The notes: generated by a model not told the origin, from the letters alone. Positions 18,715 through 27,681 are shown, numbered from the stretch's first letter. The stretch is DNA of 64,000 nt from Leptospira selangorensis (GCF_004769405.1 NZ_RQES01000005.1:744001-808000); one strand, 5' to 3'. Numbers and translations are program-made.

Positions 18715-19737
18715 ATGTCTCTTCCTATTCTTTTTTATCCGGAAGGAACCGTCGGAGCTTCGGAAATTTTTTCTTATTTTCGGAACTTAGATGTGAGATC
18801 TTATCCGGCAAAATCTCCGGAAGAGATCGAAAAGTATAAACCTAGTATATTGATCGCAAATACTAGACTCAAGGTGAACCGAGAGGCTTGTATTAAGTTT
18901 CCTAGTGTGAAAATTTTTGCGACAGTGAGTTCCGGAACGGACCATGTGAATTTTTCGGATCTAAAAAAAGAATCTAGAGTATTCATCAATTCCCCCGGAA
19001 GCAATGCGGGTTCTGTTGCAGAGTATTGTTGGGTTTCTCTACTTCATTTTTTTTCGGAAGAAAAACTGAGAAAGAAGAATGTTGGCATCATCGGTTTCGG
19101 AAATACGGGCAAGACGTTTGCCAAAATTTTAGAAGAGAAGAAGATCCCTTATATCTATAATGACCCCTTTATTAAGGATCGTTCTGTTTCTTTAGATGAG
19201 ATATTAAAATGTTCCATAGTAAGTCTTCATGTTCCTCTTACTTCTGATGGTCCTTATCCTACTGTAAACTTACTCGACAAAGATAAAATTTCAAAATTGA
19301 AAGAAGATACACTTCTTCTGAACACAAGTAGAGGAGAAATTTGGTCGGAAGAAACTTTCCAGACGATCTTAGATAGAAAAGATCTATTCAAAGTGATGGA
19401 TGTGTTTTATCCGGAACCTCCTAAGGGAAAGATCGCAGAACAAATGGCGAGTTTGGAAAATTCGATTTTTACTCCTCATATCGCCGGTTATAGCCAACTA
19501 GGAAGATTACTAGGTACTTACAGACTTGCGGAGAAGTTATGTATTTTATATAAAGAGAGTCCTCTTCCTCCACTTTCCCAATTTTTAAAATCGGATCAGC
19601 CGATTTCTACGGAAACTTTTTTAAAAGAAGAAGATCGGAATTTGAGAGACTCTTGGAAAAATCAAGACTGGGAGTATTTTGAAAGAAGAAGGAATTCTTA
19701 CCCGGCTAGAAAGGACCTGGGGTTTGCAGATTTATAG
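18715..19737 (+). CDS. pdxB: Erythronate-4-phosphate dehydrogenase
   Basis: A 340-residue D-2-hydroxyacid dehydrogenase. The NAD-binding GIIGFGNTG is at 124-132, and the catalytic set is Arg206 (NTSRGE), Glu234 (VFYPEP) and His255 (FTPHIAGYS). SPGSNAGSVAEY (93-104), LHVPLTSDGPYPT and HIAGYSQLGRLLGTY match PdxB rather than phosphoglycerate dehydrogenase. PdxB oxidises 4-phosphoerythronate in the deoxyxylulose-phosphate route to pyridoxal phosphate. The C-terminal dimerisation domain of E. coli PdxB (378 aa) is shortened. The gene stands alone on the plus strand after a 112-bp spacer. Confidence 0.85.
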   Translation: MSLPILFYPEGTVGASEIFSYFRNLDVRSYPAKSPEEIEKYKPSILIANTRLKVNREACIKFPSVKIFATVSSGTDHVNFSDLKKESRVFINSPGSNAGSVAEYCWVSLLHFFSEEKLRKKNVGIIGFGNTGKTFAKILEEKKIPYIYNDPFIKDRSVSLDEILKCSIVSLHVPLTSDGPYPTVNLLDKDKISKLKEDTLLLNTSRGEIWSEETFQTILDRKDLFKVMDVFYPEPPKGKIAEQMASLENSIFTPHIAGYSQLGRLLGTYRLAEKLCILYKESPLPPLSQFLKSDQPISTETFLKEEDRNLRDSWKNQDWEYFERRRNSYPARKDLGFADL

Positions 19738-19766
19738 TCGCAAAGCGGGCTTCGTAAACGAAACGA

Positions 19767-20420
19767 TTATTTTACTAATGCTTTTTCACCGGGAAACAAA
19801 AGATATTTGGGTCTTGTCTTAGCGAGAATATCATCTATTACGAAAACTTCTCTAGTACCTCTTTTTCTTTCGAAAGGAGCTTCGTATAAAAATCCCAAGA
19901 ATACAAGTTCGGAGTTTTGATGAGTTACCAAATCATCCTGTCTTACTTTGCGAGTGATATCTAAAGATAATACTTTCCAACCTGAAAAATTAAAATGTGT
20001 GAGTAATATTTTTTTTTGATCTAAGCTGGAATCTCTAACTAAAACAAAAAGAGAACCGCCTCCATCGTTTGCATACACATGGAACTTGAACTCTTTTACG
20101 AATTCTTTGGAAGACCAAGGTTTTTTGAATAAGATCTGAAAGGATTGGTTTTTTTCCGCGCTTAGTTCTACGTACAAAGATTTTTCGGATTCTCTTTCTG
20201 GAGTTCTAAAGACGGTAGAGATCCTGACTTCAGGACTAAAATCGGGACCTAATTTTGCTTTTACGTTTTCTTCTCCGAAAACTTCGGTTTCAAAATCTTG
20301 GACTACGTATTCTTTATAAATTCCGGAAAGATCTTTGGATAAGACGGAGCCAGATAAGATAAAAATCCCAATAAGTATAAGTAAGGAAAAAATCTGCCTC
20401 ATGTTTTTTATTTCGGTCAT
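19767..20420 (-). CDS. FlaA-like flagellar filament outer layer protein
   Basis: About 217 residues with a signal peptide (core IFSLLILIGIFILSGSVLS). The mature part begins with a strand pair around YVVQDFETEVF and contains the FlaA family block FKFHVYANDGGGSLFVLVRDS, then HFNFSGWKVLSLDI. FlaA proteins form the sheath around the spirochaete periplasmic flagellar filament. It stands alone, whereas the two main leptospiral flaA genes are usually adjacent, so this may be a third paralog or a FlaA-like coiling factor. Start uncertain: ATG 20441, 20420 (used) or 20402. Confidence 0.75.
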   Translation of the reverse strand: MTEIKNMRQIFSLLILIGIFILSGSVLSKDLSGIYKEYVVQDFETEVFGEENVKAKLGPDFSPEVRISTVFRTPERESEKSLYVELSAEKNQSFQILFKKPWSSKEFVKEFKFHVYANDGGGSLFVLVRDSSLDQKKILLTHFNFSGWKVLSLDITRKVRQDDLVTHQNSELVFLGFLYEAPFERKRGTREVFVIDDILAKTRPKYLLFPGEKALVK

Positions 20421-20512
20421 ATTCTCAAAAAAAACTAGCATCCGGTTTATTTTCCTAAGATCCGTTTCTCTAAAAACTTGATGGAGTATCTGTCTTTTTA
20501 AGAATCAGTACT

Positions 20513-20953
20513 ATGGATCCTTCGGAAGATTCTAATTTCCAAACTAGGTTGGAATTCGGGGACGCATTCCGTTCTGCTTTTCATGAGTTTTTCGGAGATG
20601 AGAAAGATTTACAATACGAATTGTACGATCTAAAGCCCGAAGGCTCCGGGCCCAAAGCAAAATGGGCTACCTTCTCCATTCGAAATCCATTAGGTGGTCG
20701 ATCCATCGTATTTAGATTTGATCCTGACTCTGGGACCTTCTACGCTATGTTAAAAGTGCAAGTAATCCCTGGGGAAGAAGATTGGAGCTTAGATTCTTTT
20801 TTTCAGAAAAACGGTTTTTCGGAGATTGGTTCTGTAGAAGTGCAAAATACCGCAGGAGAATGGCTTTTTCATTCTTTAGCCAGGCACTATTTAGGGGTTA
20901 TTTTCAGCCATTGCCCCCGTATCTTAGAGCCTGATTATAAGTTGGAACCATAA
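20513..20953 (+). CDS. Hypothetical protein
   Basis: A 146-residue soluble protein, acidic, with no signal peptide or membrane segment. The sequence alternates strands and one long helix (LEFGDAFRSAFHEFFGD) and ends with a Cys-Pro-containing tail (SHCPRILEPDYKLEP). I do not recognise a family. It is divergent from the FlaA-like gene (93 bp between starts) and followed by a 105-bp spacer before a lipoprotein gene. Confidence 0.65.
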   Translation: MDPSEDSNFQTRLEFGDAFRSAFHEFFGDEKDLQYELYDLKPEGSGPKAKWATFSIRNPLGGRSIVFRFDPDSGTFYAMLKVQVIPGEEDWSLDSFFQKNGFSEIGSVEVQNTAGEWLFHSLARHYLGVIFSHCPRILEPDYKLEP

Positions 20954-21058
20954 ACTAATCCGGGCAAAACAATACTATTCGACATAAATAAACGATCCGG
21001 CCCCAAAAAAGATGGGAAAGATTTCACGGAAATTTGTTATTAAGTAAAAGGCCCTGGC

Positions 21059-22297
21059 ATGAAACGTATTGTTCTATTACTAAGTATCTTTCAGATCTTG
21101 TATTGTAACCAAGCTAAGGAAGTAAGTATAGATGCTTCCAAATCTTTGGTGGGTCTTGGATTGGATCTGACATTATCCAACCAACTCCAACCTACTGATA
21201 ATGGGGTAGAGTTTGTAGCTGTAGGTGTAGCTTGCTCTTTATGGACGAGCAAAGATGGAATTGCATGGACTGCGAGTTCGGGTTCTTCCGTTTTTCCGGA
21301 TTGTTCCGGGGGGAGCTTATACTCGGTCACATATGGGAACGGCTTGTTTGTCGCTATAGGAACTGTTACCGGTGATTTTACATCTAGAACGAATAATTGC
21401 GGGCTTTGGACAAGCTCCGATGCACTGACCTGGACTCGGATTTCCTGTCCGAATTCTACTACATATCCAAGCCAGGGAAATCTACCATTGCGCACCATCT
21501 CTTATGGCTCAGTTGGTGGAGTGAATAAATTCATCGCAACAGGTTCCAAATTTCTCTACGGTTCAGGCGAAAAATTATATATGATCCAAAGTTTGGACGG
21601 AGTTACCTGGACTGTGATTGAAACTATTGCAGGAGTAGATTACGGAACTGTTGATGCTTCTTGTATAACTGCTATTTATAATAATACTGTGTACTGCTCT
21701 ATGGAAGTGGGATCCTATACCGCTATTTTAAGATATAACCCTGCTGCTACCATCAACGCCTTGGAATCATTTCCACCAAGTGGAAGTTCTATTGGTTCAA
21801 TAGTGTGGAATCCTCCTACTGCATCTCCTTATGAGATGACTACATTTCAATTTTTCAGATCACGCTCGAATGATTTCTATTTGGTCGGGACTAGAGCAAG
21901 TGATTCCGTATCTGTGAGTTCCAAAATGAACTCGAACGGAACATGGCCTGCTTCCGTAGCCACAGGTTTTGGAGCGAATAATAGACCCAACGGTTTTGCA
22001 AGCGACTCGTCAGGAAATATTTATACGTTCGGATATAATTGCAGATGGGCTTATTCTTCTAACCAGGGAGCTTCTTGGACCGCTTTTAGTACTCTGGATA
22101 CTTGCGGAGGCAGTAGCGGTTATAATGATTGGATGAGTGCTACTTATAGTACTAGACTAAATCGTATTGTGACTGTAGGAGATTCCGGTTCTATCGGGAC
22201 TACAGGAATTTCTCCGACACTAAGTAGCGATTGGACATACTTGCAGGTTGCAGGTTTCAATCTTGAGATGACTTCAGTAACTAGCAAATCCAACTAA
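21059..22297 (+). CDS. Lipoprotein with WTSxDGxxWT repeats (beta-propeller-like)
   Basis: A 412-residue lipoprotein: the signal is 15 residues ending in QILY with lipidated Cys16. Repeats of the form LWTSKDGIAWT, LWTSSDALTWT, IQSLDGVTWT and SSNQGASWT occur about every 60-80 residues, each followed by a YGNGLFVAIG-like strand. This is the BNR/Asp-box-like pattern of a beta-propeller, common in Leptospira surface or secreted lipoproteins. No catalytic residues of sialidases can be identified. It stands alone with AAGG before the ATG. Confidence 0.8.
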   Translation: MKRIVLLLSIFQILYCNQAKEVSIDASKSLVGLGLDLTLSNQLQPTDNGVEFVAVGVACSLWTSKDGIAWTASSGSSVFPDCSGGSLYSVTYGNGLFVAIGTVTGDFTSRTNNCGLWTSSDALTWTRISCPNSTTYPSQGNLPLRTISYGSVGGVNKFIATGSKFLYGSGEKLYMIQSLDGVTWTVIETIAGVDYGTVDASCITAIYNNTVYCSMEVGSYTAILRYNPAATINALESFPPSGSSIGSIVWNPPTASPYEMTTFQFFRSRSNDFYLVGTRASDSVSVSSKMNSNGTWPASVATGFGANNRPNGFASDSSGNIYTFGYNCRWAYSSNQGASWTAFSTLDTCGGSSGYNDWMSATYSTRLNRIVTVGDSGSIGTTGISPTLSSDWTYLQVAGFNLEMTSVTSKSN

Positions 22298-22338
22298 GGT
22301 CTTGCAAAACATAGATCAATAAGAAATCTGGGAAGAAG

Positions 22339-22485
22339 ATGGACCCAATTCTAATCATAGTAATCGTATCCGGATTTTCCGTTGGGATTGTATACGGACT
22401 CTGGATCAGAAAAAGACATAAGAGCCTGTCCCAAAAGGTCCAGGCTCTTGAAGCCCGCACAGCGGACTATAAAGAATTAAAATAA
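22339..22485 (+). CDS. Small single-span membrane protein (48 aa)
   Basis: A short ORF with a well placed GGAAG ribosome site just before the ATG. The product starts MDPILIIVIVSGFSVG, forms one hydrophobic helix (4-22), then a basic stop-transfer WIRKRHK and a charged helical tail (SLSQKVQALEARTADYKEL). The codon pattern and topology look coding. It resembles small membrane proteins found beside many bacterial genes, with no known function. A perfect 9-bp inverted repeat lies inside its coding sequence (22420-22449). Confidence 0.6.
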   Translation: MDPILIIVIVSGFSVGIVYGLWIRKRHKSLSQKVQALEARTADYKELK

Positions 22486-22582
22486 TCTAATCCTGTCGTA
22501 TAGATCCCTCACTCAAGGGATCATAAAAAATTTTCTGAAAATGTAAGTCTTAGTTCGCTAGTTTGTTCTCTAATATATAGAG

Positions 22583-22705
22583 ATGAAGAACAAAAGATTC
22601 GAATTAAAACTTTGGAAATTCTATCGGATTATCAGACCACTGATGGCGATCCTAATTTCTTTAGCATTCTTACTCGTGAGTATTTATCTTCCGATCAAGG
22701 TTTGA
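22583..22705 (+). CDS. Possible small membrane protein (40 aa)
   Basis: A short ORF whose product has a basic amphipathic start (MKNKRFELKLWKFYRIIR) and one hydrophobic helix (PLMAILISLAFLLVSIYLPI). Only a weak ribosome site (AGAG) precedes the ATG. The stop lies 26 bp before the end of the convergent TetR gene. The amino-acid layout is that of a real single-span peptide, but its length leaves this uncertain. Confidence 0.4.
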   Translation: MKNKRFELKLWKFYRIIRPLMAILISLAFLLVSIYLPIKV

Positions 22706-22730
22706 AAAACTCTCACTCAAGAATAATCAT

Positions 22731-23363
22731 TCAAATTTCGCAGTTATCCTGAGGAAGGAATAACATAGATTTTAAAAACACTTTCAGGACTTCTCTTCCT
22801 ACAGTCTGCAAAGCCCTTTTATTAGAAATATCCGACTGTATTTGCAAACCGTCAAAAAGTGCGAGTAGGGTTCTCGCGGAAAGTTCGGGAGAAAGATCCG
22901 CTTTGATCTTACCGTTTGCCTGGGATTCCTTGATCGTCTTAGCGAAAAGTTTTTCTAAAGAATCATAAAAACTTAATATTTCTTTTTCCATTGCACCGCA
23001 GGCGGTCGCTTCTGCAAACAAACGAGGGCTGCAATTTCCTTCGACTGCCAGGCGATTTGCAAGTCTTTCTAAATATTCTACCAAGCGTAGATGGGGAGGG
23101 AGTGCTTTTACTTCAGGTTCTTCGAACCCGAATCGTTCCCAGGATAAAAAGTTTTGAATGAGTGTATCTCTGATCTCTTCTTTACTTTCAAAATGGAAAT
23201 AGATCCCACCTTTTGTGAGTCCAGCTGCATCCGCGATGTCTTGGACAGAAGTCCTTTCGAAACCTTTGCTAAAGAAACATTGCATGGCTGCCTGAAGGAT
23301 GGATTCCTTTCGGACCTCCTCCGGCATTTTTTTCCAGCCAGGTTTTGCTTTGCTCAGTTTCAT
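22731..23363 (-). CDS. TetR family transcriptional regulator
   Basis: A 210-residue repressor. The N-terminal helix-turn-helix is typical: SILQAAMQCFFSKGFERTSV, then IADAAGLTKGGIYFHFESKE at about 40-60. The C-terminal ligand-binding helices contain the TetR_C-type CSPRLFAEATACGAMEKE segment. It is divergent from the flavin oxidoreductase gene, and two near-identical 22-bp repeats lie between them, so it probably represses both genes and is released by an electrophile or fatty-acyl-like ligand handled by that enzyme (inference). Confidence 0.9.
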   Translation of the reverse strand: MKLSKAKPGWKKMPEEVRKESILQAAMQCFFSKGFERTSVQDIADAAGLTKGGIYFHFESKEEIRDTLIQNFLSWERFGFEEPEVKALPPHLRLVEYLERLANRLAVEGNCSPRLFAEATACGAMEKEILSFYDSLEKLFAKTIKESQANGKIKADLSPELSARTLLALFDGLQIQSDISNKRALQTVGREVLKVFLKSMLFLPQDNCEI

Positions 23364-23426
23364 CCCTTGCCCTCTGTATCTATATTTTTCATTCGCCCGT
23401 CAAACGAATTCTCCTAAATTCCTAAA

Positions 23427-23492
23427 AATAAATACCAACCGGTAGGAATTTTTATTGACCGAGCCAGTCCAATAAATACCGAATGGTAGGAA
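23427..23492. promoter_or_regulatory. Pair of 22-bp operator repeats in the TetR/oxidoreductase divergon
   Basis: Two near-identical direct repeats (23427-23448 and 23471-23492) each read AATAAATACC, four variable bases, GGTAGGAA. Inside each is a dyad TACC-N4-GGTA. They are 44 bp apart centre to centre, about four helical turns. The layout suits two TetR dimers on the same face of DNA. The second overlaps an alternative start codon (23483) of the oxidoreductase. Confidence 0.75.
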
Positions 23493-23512
23493 ATAACTTG
23501 AGTGAGAATTTT

Positions 23513-24778
23513 ATGATCCAGGCATTATCAAAGGAAGGAATTTCATCCGAACTGAAACTTCCAAACGGCCAAATACTCAAAAACAGAATTGTTAAAGCAT
23601 CTATGGAAGAAGGCCTTTCAGATAAGGAATTTCTTCCTAGCCAAAAATTATTCAAACTTTATGAAAGATGGTCCCAATCAGGTGCAGGACTTCTTCTTAC
23701 CGGAAACGTAATGGTGGACGTAAACGGGCTCACCGGTCCTGGCAACGTGATCTTAAGAAAAGATATGAATCTTTCTTCCGTCCAAAAATGGGCGGAGATA
23801 GGACAATCGGGTGGTTCCAAAATTTGGATGCAGATCAATCATCCAGGAAGACAAACATTCGGTTTTATTACGGAAACACCTGTTGCTCCTTCGCCGGTAA
23901 AAGTGCATATACCTGGAAGAATGTTCGCAAAAGTTTTTGGAGAACCAAGAGAATTAAAGGGAGAAGAGATCAGAGTCCTTATCCAAAAGTTCATAGATGC
24001 AGCAGTCTTAGCTGAAAAAGCAGGATTTAACGGGGTAGAAGTTCATTCTGCTCACGGATATTTATTAAACCAATTTCTTTCTCCAATAACCAATATTAGA
24101 AAAGATGAATGGGGTGGTTCTTTAGAAAATCGGGCTAGATTTCTTTTAGAGGTTTTGAAAGGTATCAAAGCTTCCGTTCGATCCGATTTCGGAATTGGAG
24201 TTAAATTGAATTCTGCGGATTTCCAAGGAGGAGGTTTTCAAGAAGAAGATTCCATCCAAGTGATCAAAATGCTCGAGCCGATCGGTTTGGATCTTCTGGA
24301 AATTTCAGGAGGGAATTATGAATCTCCCGCAATGCAAGGAACAGGCACAAACAAAAGAGAAGCTTACTTTTTAGATTTCGCAAAAAAGGCAAAAGAGATC
24401 ACTAAAATCCCTCTGTTAGTAACCGGAGGATTCAGAACTAGATCCGTAATGGAAGAAGCGATTCTTTCTAACGAAGCGGACCTAGTTGGGATCGCTGCAC
24501 CTTTTGCATTTCATCCTACATTCGTAAATGGATTACTTTCCGGAAAGGTAGAAAAGGTCTCCGTAGAAATACCTAAACTTTCTAACCCTGCGATAAATTC
24601 ACTTTCTAAGATGTCCGCGATCCGTCTTCAGTTCAGAAGAATGGGAGAAGGAAAAGAACCCAGGCTACCAGGCTCTTTGATTTGGAATATGATCAGAGAC
24701 CAGATCCGAGGAAGACGTAATGCTAAAAATTACAAAAAATTTTTGGAACGAATTTCTTCAAAGCGGATCACATCCTGA
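23513..24778 (+). CDS. Old yellow enzyme family NADH:flavin oxidoreductase
   Basis: A 421-residue FMN-dependent TIM-barrel enzyme. Signatures: QINHPGRQT and EVHSAHGYLLNQFLSPITN (OYE substrate/FMN site His pair), DEWGGSLENRARFLLEV, and LLVTGGFRTR. This matches the NADH:flavin oxidoreductase family that reduces activated alkenes such as enones. The ATG at 23513 is preferred because GAGTGAG precedes it; the longer ORF start at 23483 lies inside an operator repeat. It is adjacent to and divergent from a TetR gene, fitting inducible detoxification of electrophiles (inference). Confidence 0.9.
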   Translation: MIQALSKEGISSELKLPNGQILKNRIVKASMEEGLSDKEFLPSQKLFKLYERWSQSGAGLLLTGNVMVDVNGLTGPGNVILRKDMNLSSVQKWAEIGQSGGSKIWMQINHPGRQTFGFITETPVAPSPVKVHIPGRMFAKVFGEPRELKGEEIRVLIQKFIDAAVLAEKAGFNGVEVHSAHGYLLNQFLSPITNIRKDEWGGSLENRARFLLEVLKGIKASVRSDFGIGVKLNSADFQGGGFQEEDSIQVIKMLEPIGLDLLEISGGNYESPAMQGTGTNKREAYFLDFAKKAKEITKIPLLVTGGFRTRSVMEEAILSNEADLVGIAAPFAFHPTFVNGLLSGKVEKVSVEIPKLSNPAINSLSKMSAIRLQFRRMGEGKEPRLPGSLIWNMIRDQIRGRRNAKNYKKFLERISSKRITS

Positions 24779-24813
24779 AACGACTTAATCCATTGAATAG
24801 CAAACCTTAAACC

Positions 24814-24847
24814 GTCCGTCGGAGTAATTTCCGACGGACCTTTTTTT
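24814..24847 (+). terminator. Strong intrinsic terminator of the oxidoreductase gene
   Basis: GTCCGTCGG and CCGACGGAC form a perfect 9-bp stem with an 8-base loop, followed by C and seven T residues. It lies 35 bp after the oxidoreductase stop and just before the end of the convergent MFS gene. Confidence 0.92.
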
Positions 24848-24849
24848 AT

Positions 24850-26103
24850 TTATTTTCTGGAGAGAGAATTCTCTTGTACTTTTGCTCCTAACATCAAAGG
24901 AGATTCTTTCAGTAAGAAAGAAAGAGCTAAGTTCAGGACTCCAAGACCTATGAATATTTTTAAGAATAGATCTATTCCTAAAAAGTTCAGTCCCAAGATA
25001 AAGAATATCCCGGAGATCTGACCAATCCAAAGTAAAAGTCCTTGGGAAGAAGATTCAGGCGCAGGACTTGTGATCTCTGCACAATATTGGAATCCGATCG
25101 GAGCCCCGATTCCAAGTAAGAAAAATCCGATTAAGAATGCTCCGGTGAGCACCAATGTATAATCGTTCGCTAAGGAGAATAATAACATTCCTGGTAAAAA
25201 TCCGGCCATAGCGATCACTAAGAAAGGTTGTCTTTTGCCAATTTTATCAGAGATCAATGGAACAAAGATACCTGCGATAATTCCGGACATTAACATCATA
25301 CCTGCAATTTCTCCGGACTGGGTCATGTTCAGATGTTTTGTTTCGCAGATCTGATCGATACAAGTACTAACAGCATTAAATACTCCTAAACCGATCAGGA
25401 ATAAGAGTAGGGATTTTCTCATGTCCTTTTGGCTTAAGATATGTTTTAAACCTTCGAATACTTTAAATTTAGAATCTTGCAGATTTGTATTATCCGGAGC
25501 GGTTGGAGGCTTCTCTTTGAAGAATGCCAAGAATACTACAGTTCCTACCATAGCTACTAATCCATAATTCAAAAGAATTCCAGGGATCTCTTGAGGATTC
25601 GGATTCAGTTCTCCTAACATTCGAGGAGTGATCGCCATTACTAAAATAATACCTATAAATTGTGCCAATGTTCCGATCGCAACTGCGGTGGCTCTTTCGG
25701 TGATTGGGAACCATTGTACACTTACTTTTGTAACTGCGTTTAATATGAAAGGTTGTGCGATTGCTAAGCCGATCTGGGAAGCGATCACTACGCTAAAATT
25801 ATCCGCGTAAACTCCTTTGCTTAAGGAGAAAATCCCTGTAAGAGCTGCGCCCACTCCGACTCCTATCTTAATTCCGTAAGTATCGATGATATAAGAAGCA
25901 GGGATTGCCATTAATACGAATACTCCCATGAAGATAAGGGAGAGAAGATCTATTTGAAGGCTTGATACATCGTAAAATACTTTAGCCTCTCTGGCTATAG
26001 GCGCAAAAGTCAGCCATTGGATTTGGATAATCGCCGTAATTAGTGCGTATAGACCAAGAATCACCCATCTGTAGCCGTATACCTTTACTTGGTTTTCACG
26101 CAT
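24850..26103 (-). CDS. MFS transporter (FLVCR/DIRC2-like)
   Basis: A 417-residue major facilitator with twelve predicted helices, split by the central loop near residues 200-225. The N-terminal half contains PASYIIDTYGIKIGVGVGA between helices 2 and 3 (the MFS motif A position) and QWFPITERATAVAIG before helix 5. The pattern most resembles eukaryotic FLVCR and DIRC2 and their bacterial relatives, which carry small organic solutes or haem-related compounds. The substrate is unknown. It stands alone; the 437-bp spacer before the next gene should hold its promoter. Confidence 0.85.
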   Translation of the reverse strand: MRENQVKVYGYRWVILGLYALITAIIQIQWLTFAPIAREAKVFYDVSSLQIDLLSLIFMGVFVLMAIPASYIIDTYGIKIGVGVGAALTGIFSLSKGVYADNFSVVIASQIGLAIAQPFILNAVTKVSVQWFPITERATAVAIGTLAQFIGIILVMAITPRMLGELNPNPQEIPGILLNYGLVAMVGTVVFLAFFKEKPPTAPDNTNLQDSKFKVFEGLKHILSQKDMRKSLLLFLIGLGVFNAVSTCIDQICETKHLNMTQSGEIAGMMLMSGIIAGIFVPLISDKIGKRQPFLVIAMAGFLPGMLLFSLANDYTLVLTGAFLIGFFLLGIGAPIGFQYCAEITSPAPESSSQGLLLWIGQISGIFFILGLNFLGIDLFLKIFIGLGVLNLALSFLLKESPLMLGAKVQENSLSRK

Positions 26104-26540
26104 AGAAAGCCCCGTTTTTTATTTTAATAATGAAAGACAATAATTCGCATCACTTAGGTCCGAGGAAGTCATCACAATATGCTCGGAAGTAACAATGACA
26201 GTATAAGAGGTATATGTTCTAGTTCCAAGCAAATTATAATTTTGGAATGGGAAGTACCTGTGATTTTAGATTCTAATTATAACAATCTCAATATTATGCG
26301 AATAAGTGATTTTGTAGAATGTAAGACGCATATAAGTACGAGGTAATTCGGTCCTATAATCCCGTTCTTTTTCGTTTGAACGCAAGTTTACATCTCATGC
26401 TAGTACTTTAAGAAATAAGAAAGTTGTAAGTTTCGATTTTTTATGAAAGACCGACTTCTTAAATTCGGACGTTCGACTTAAACAATGCGGACGACCATTT
26501 TCTTTTTTGCCTTATGATATAAGTCAGTGGAGAAAATTTT
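26104..26540. other. Intergenic spacer of 437 bp, no gene seen
   Basis: AT-rich sequence between the divergent MFS and Yellow-like genes. No ORF with coding character, tRNA or strong hairpin was found. It should carry both promoters. A good ribosome site (GGAG) precedes the downstream ATG. Confidence 0.5.
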
Positions 26541-27635
26541 ATGTTAAAAAAATGGGCAATAGTCTTTGCATTGGTTTCTACCATTGCAAAATGCGAAACA
26601 GGAAATTTAGAAGATAGGACAACGTTACCAAAATACCCAAGTTCTTCTTTAGAAAAAGTGATCCAGTTGGATCGCCCTCCAGGCAATATAAGTGTATCCA
26701 CATCCGGAAGGATCTTCTTCTCCTTCTTCCCCCAAGGTTCTCCTCCGATCAAAGTTGCAGAGTTAAAAAACGGCCAGGTCCTTCCTTTTCCAAACCAAAA
26801 CTTTCAGAAAAATTTTAATACTGTTCTTTCCGTAAGAGTGGATGATAAGAATCGGCTATGGACCTTGGATTATGGTAATCTGGCGATCACAAGACCAAAG
26901 GTGTATGCTTTCGATATTGAAACAGGAGCCACCATCCACGAGTATGAATTCCCGGTCTCTATAGCTCCTAAAGATTCTTTATTCAACGATATGCAGATCG
27001 ATACAGTAACAGAAACGATCTTTATCACGGATACAAGTCCGTTGATACCGGATCCAGGACTAGTCGTTTATGATATCACAAATAAAAAAGCAAGAAGACT
27101 ATTAAAAGATCATGCCTCCGTGGTAGGAGAAAGAAATGAGATCGTAGTAAACGGTTCTCCTTTCCAAGTCGCCGGAGTTTCTATCATATTTAATGCGGAT
27201 TCGATTGCTTTAGACCAAAATAGGGAATGGTTATATTTTGCTCCTTTTACTTCAGGCGAACTATATCGTGCTAAAACCAGTGTTTTAAGGGACTCTACGT
27301 TGACCGCAGCTCAACTCGCTGCACAGGTAGAACAATATTCCTTAAAATCGATGAGTGATGGGATCAGCATCGATAAGAGCGGAAATATTTATGTGACCGA
27401 CGCGGAACATTCCGCAGTGAACTTGATCGATCCGGATAAAAAGATCACAACATTATTTAAAGATCCAAGTTTCCGTTGGCCTGACGGATTTAGTTATGCT
27501 CCTGATGGATATATGTATCTAACTTGTAGTGCGTTAAACGAAGTTTTTCTGCAATTGGATAGCGTAATCTTAAACAAAGGACCTTACTATATCTATAGAT
27601 TCAAACCGGAAGCGGAAGGGATCCTAGGCAGATAA
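26541..27635 (+). CDS. Yellow/major royal jelly protein family lipoprotein
   Basis: A 364-residue exported protein with lipobox IAK-Cys18. The body matches the MRJP/Yellow fold (six-bladed propeller, L-dopachrome tautomerase-related): QLDRPPGNISVSTSGRIFFS, VDDKNRLWTLDYG, NDMQIDTVTETIFITDTS, SDGISIDKSGNIYVTDAEHS and FRWPDGFSYAPDGYMYLTC. Bacterial members bind or convert small molecules; function is generally unassigned. GGAG precedes the ATG. The C-terminus ends in KPEAEGILGR with no membrane segment. Confidence 0.85.
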   Translation: MLKKWAIVFALVSTIAKCETGNLEDRTTLPKYPSSSLEKVIQLDRPPGNISVSTSGRIFFSFFPQGSPPIKVAELKNGQVLPFPNQNFQKNFNTVLSVRVDDKNRLWTLDYGNLAITRPKVYAFDIETGATIHEYEFPVSIAPKDSLFNDMQIDTVTETIFITDTSPLIPDPGLVVYDITNKKARRLLKDHASVVGERNEIVVNGSPFQVAGVSIIFNADSIALDQNREWLYFAPFTSGELYRAKTSVLRDSTLTAAQLAAQVEQYSLKSMSDGISIDKSGNIYVTDAEHSAVNLIDPDKKITTLFKDPSFRWPDGFSYAPDGYMYLTCSALNEVFLQLDSVILNKGPYYIYRFKPEAEGILGR

Positions 27636-27681
27636 TTTTTAGCCTGCGCATCGCTGTCGCGGGCTGGCTCCCGCGATTCTA

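Noticed and set aside
22503..22522. GATCCCT/AGGGATC hairpin as a terminator
   Set aside because: Stem of only seven pairs and no T-run on either strand; not convincing.
26459..26752. 97-codon frame on the minus strand near the Yellow-like gene
   Set aside because: It lies opposite the signal peptide and start of a well-supported gene and has no ribosome site.
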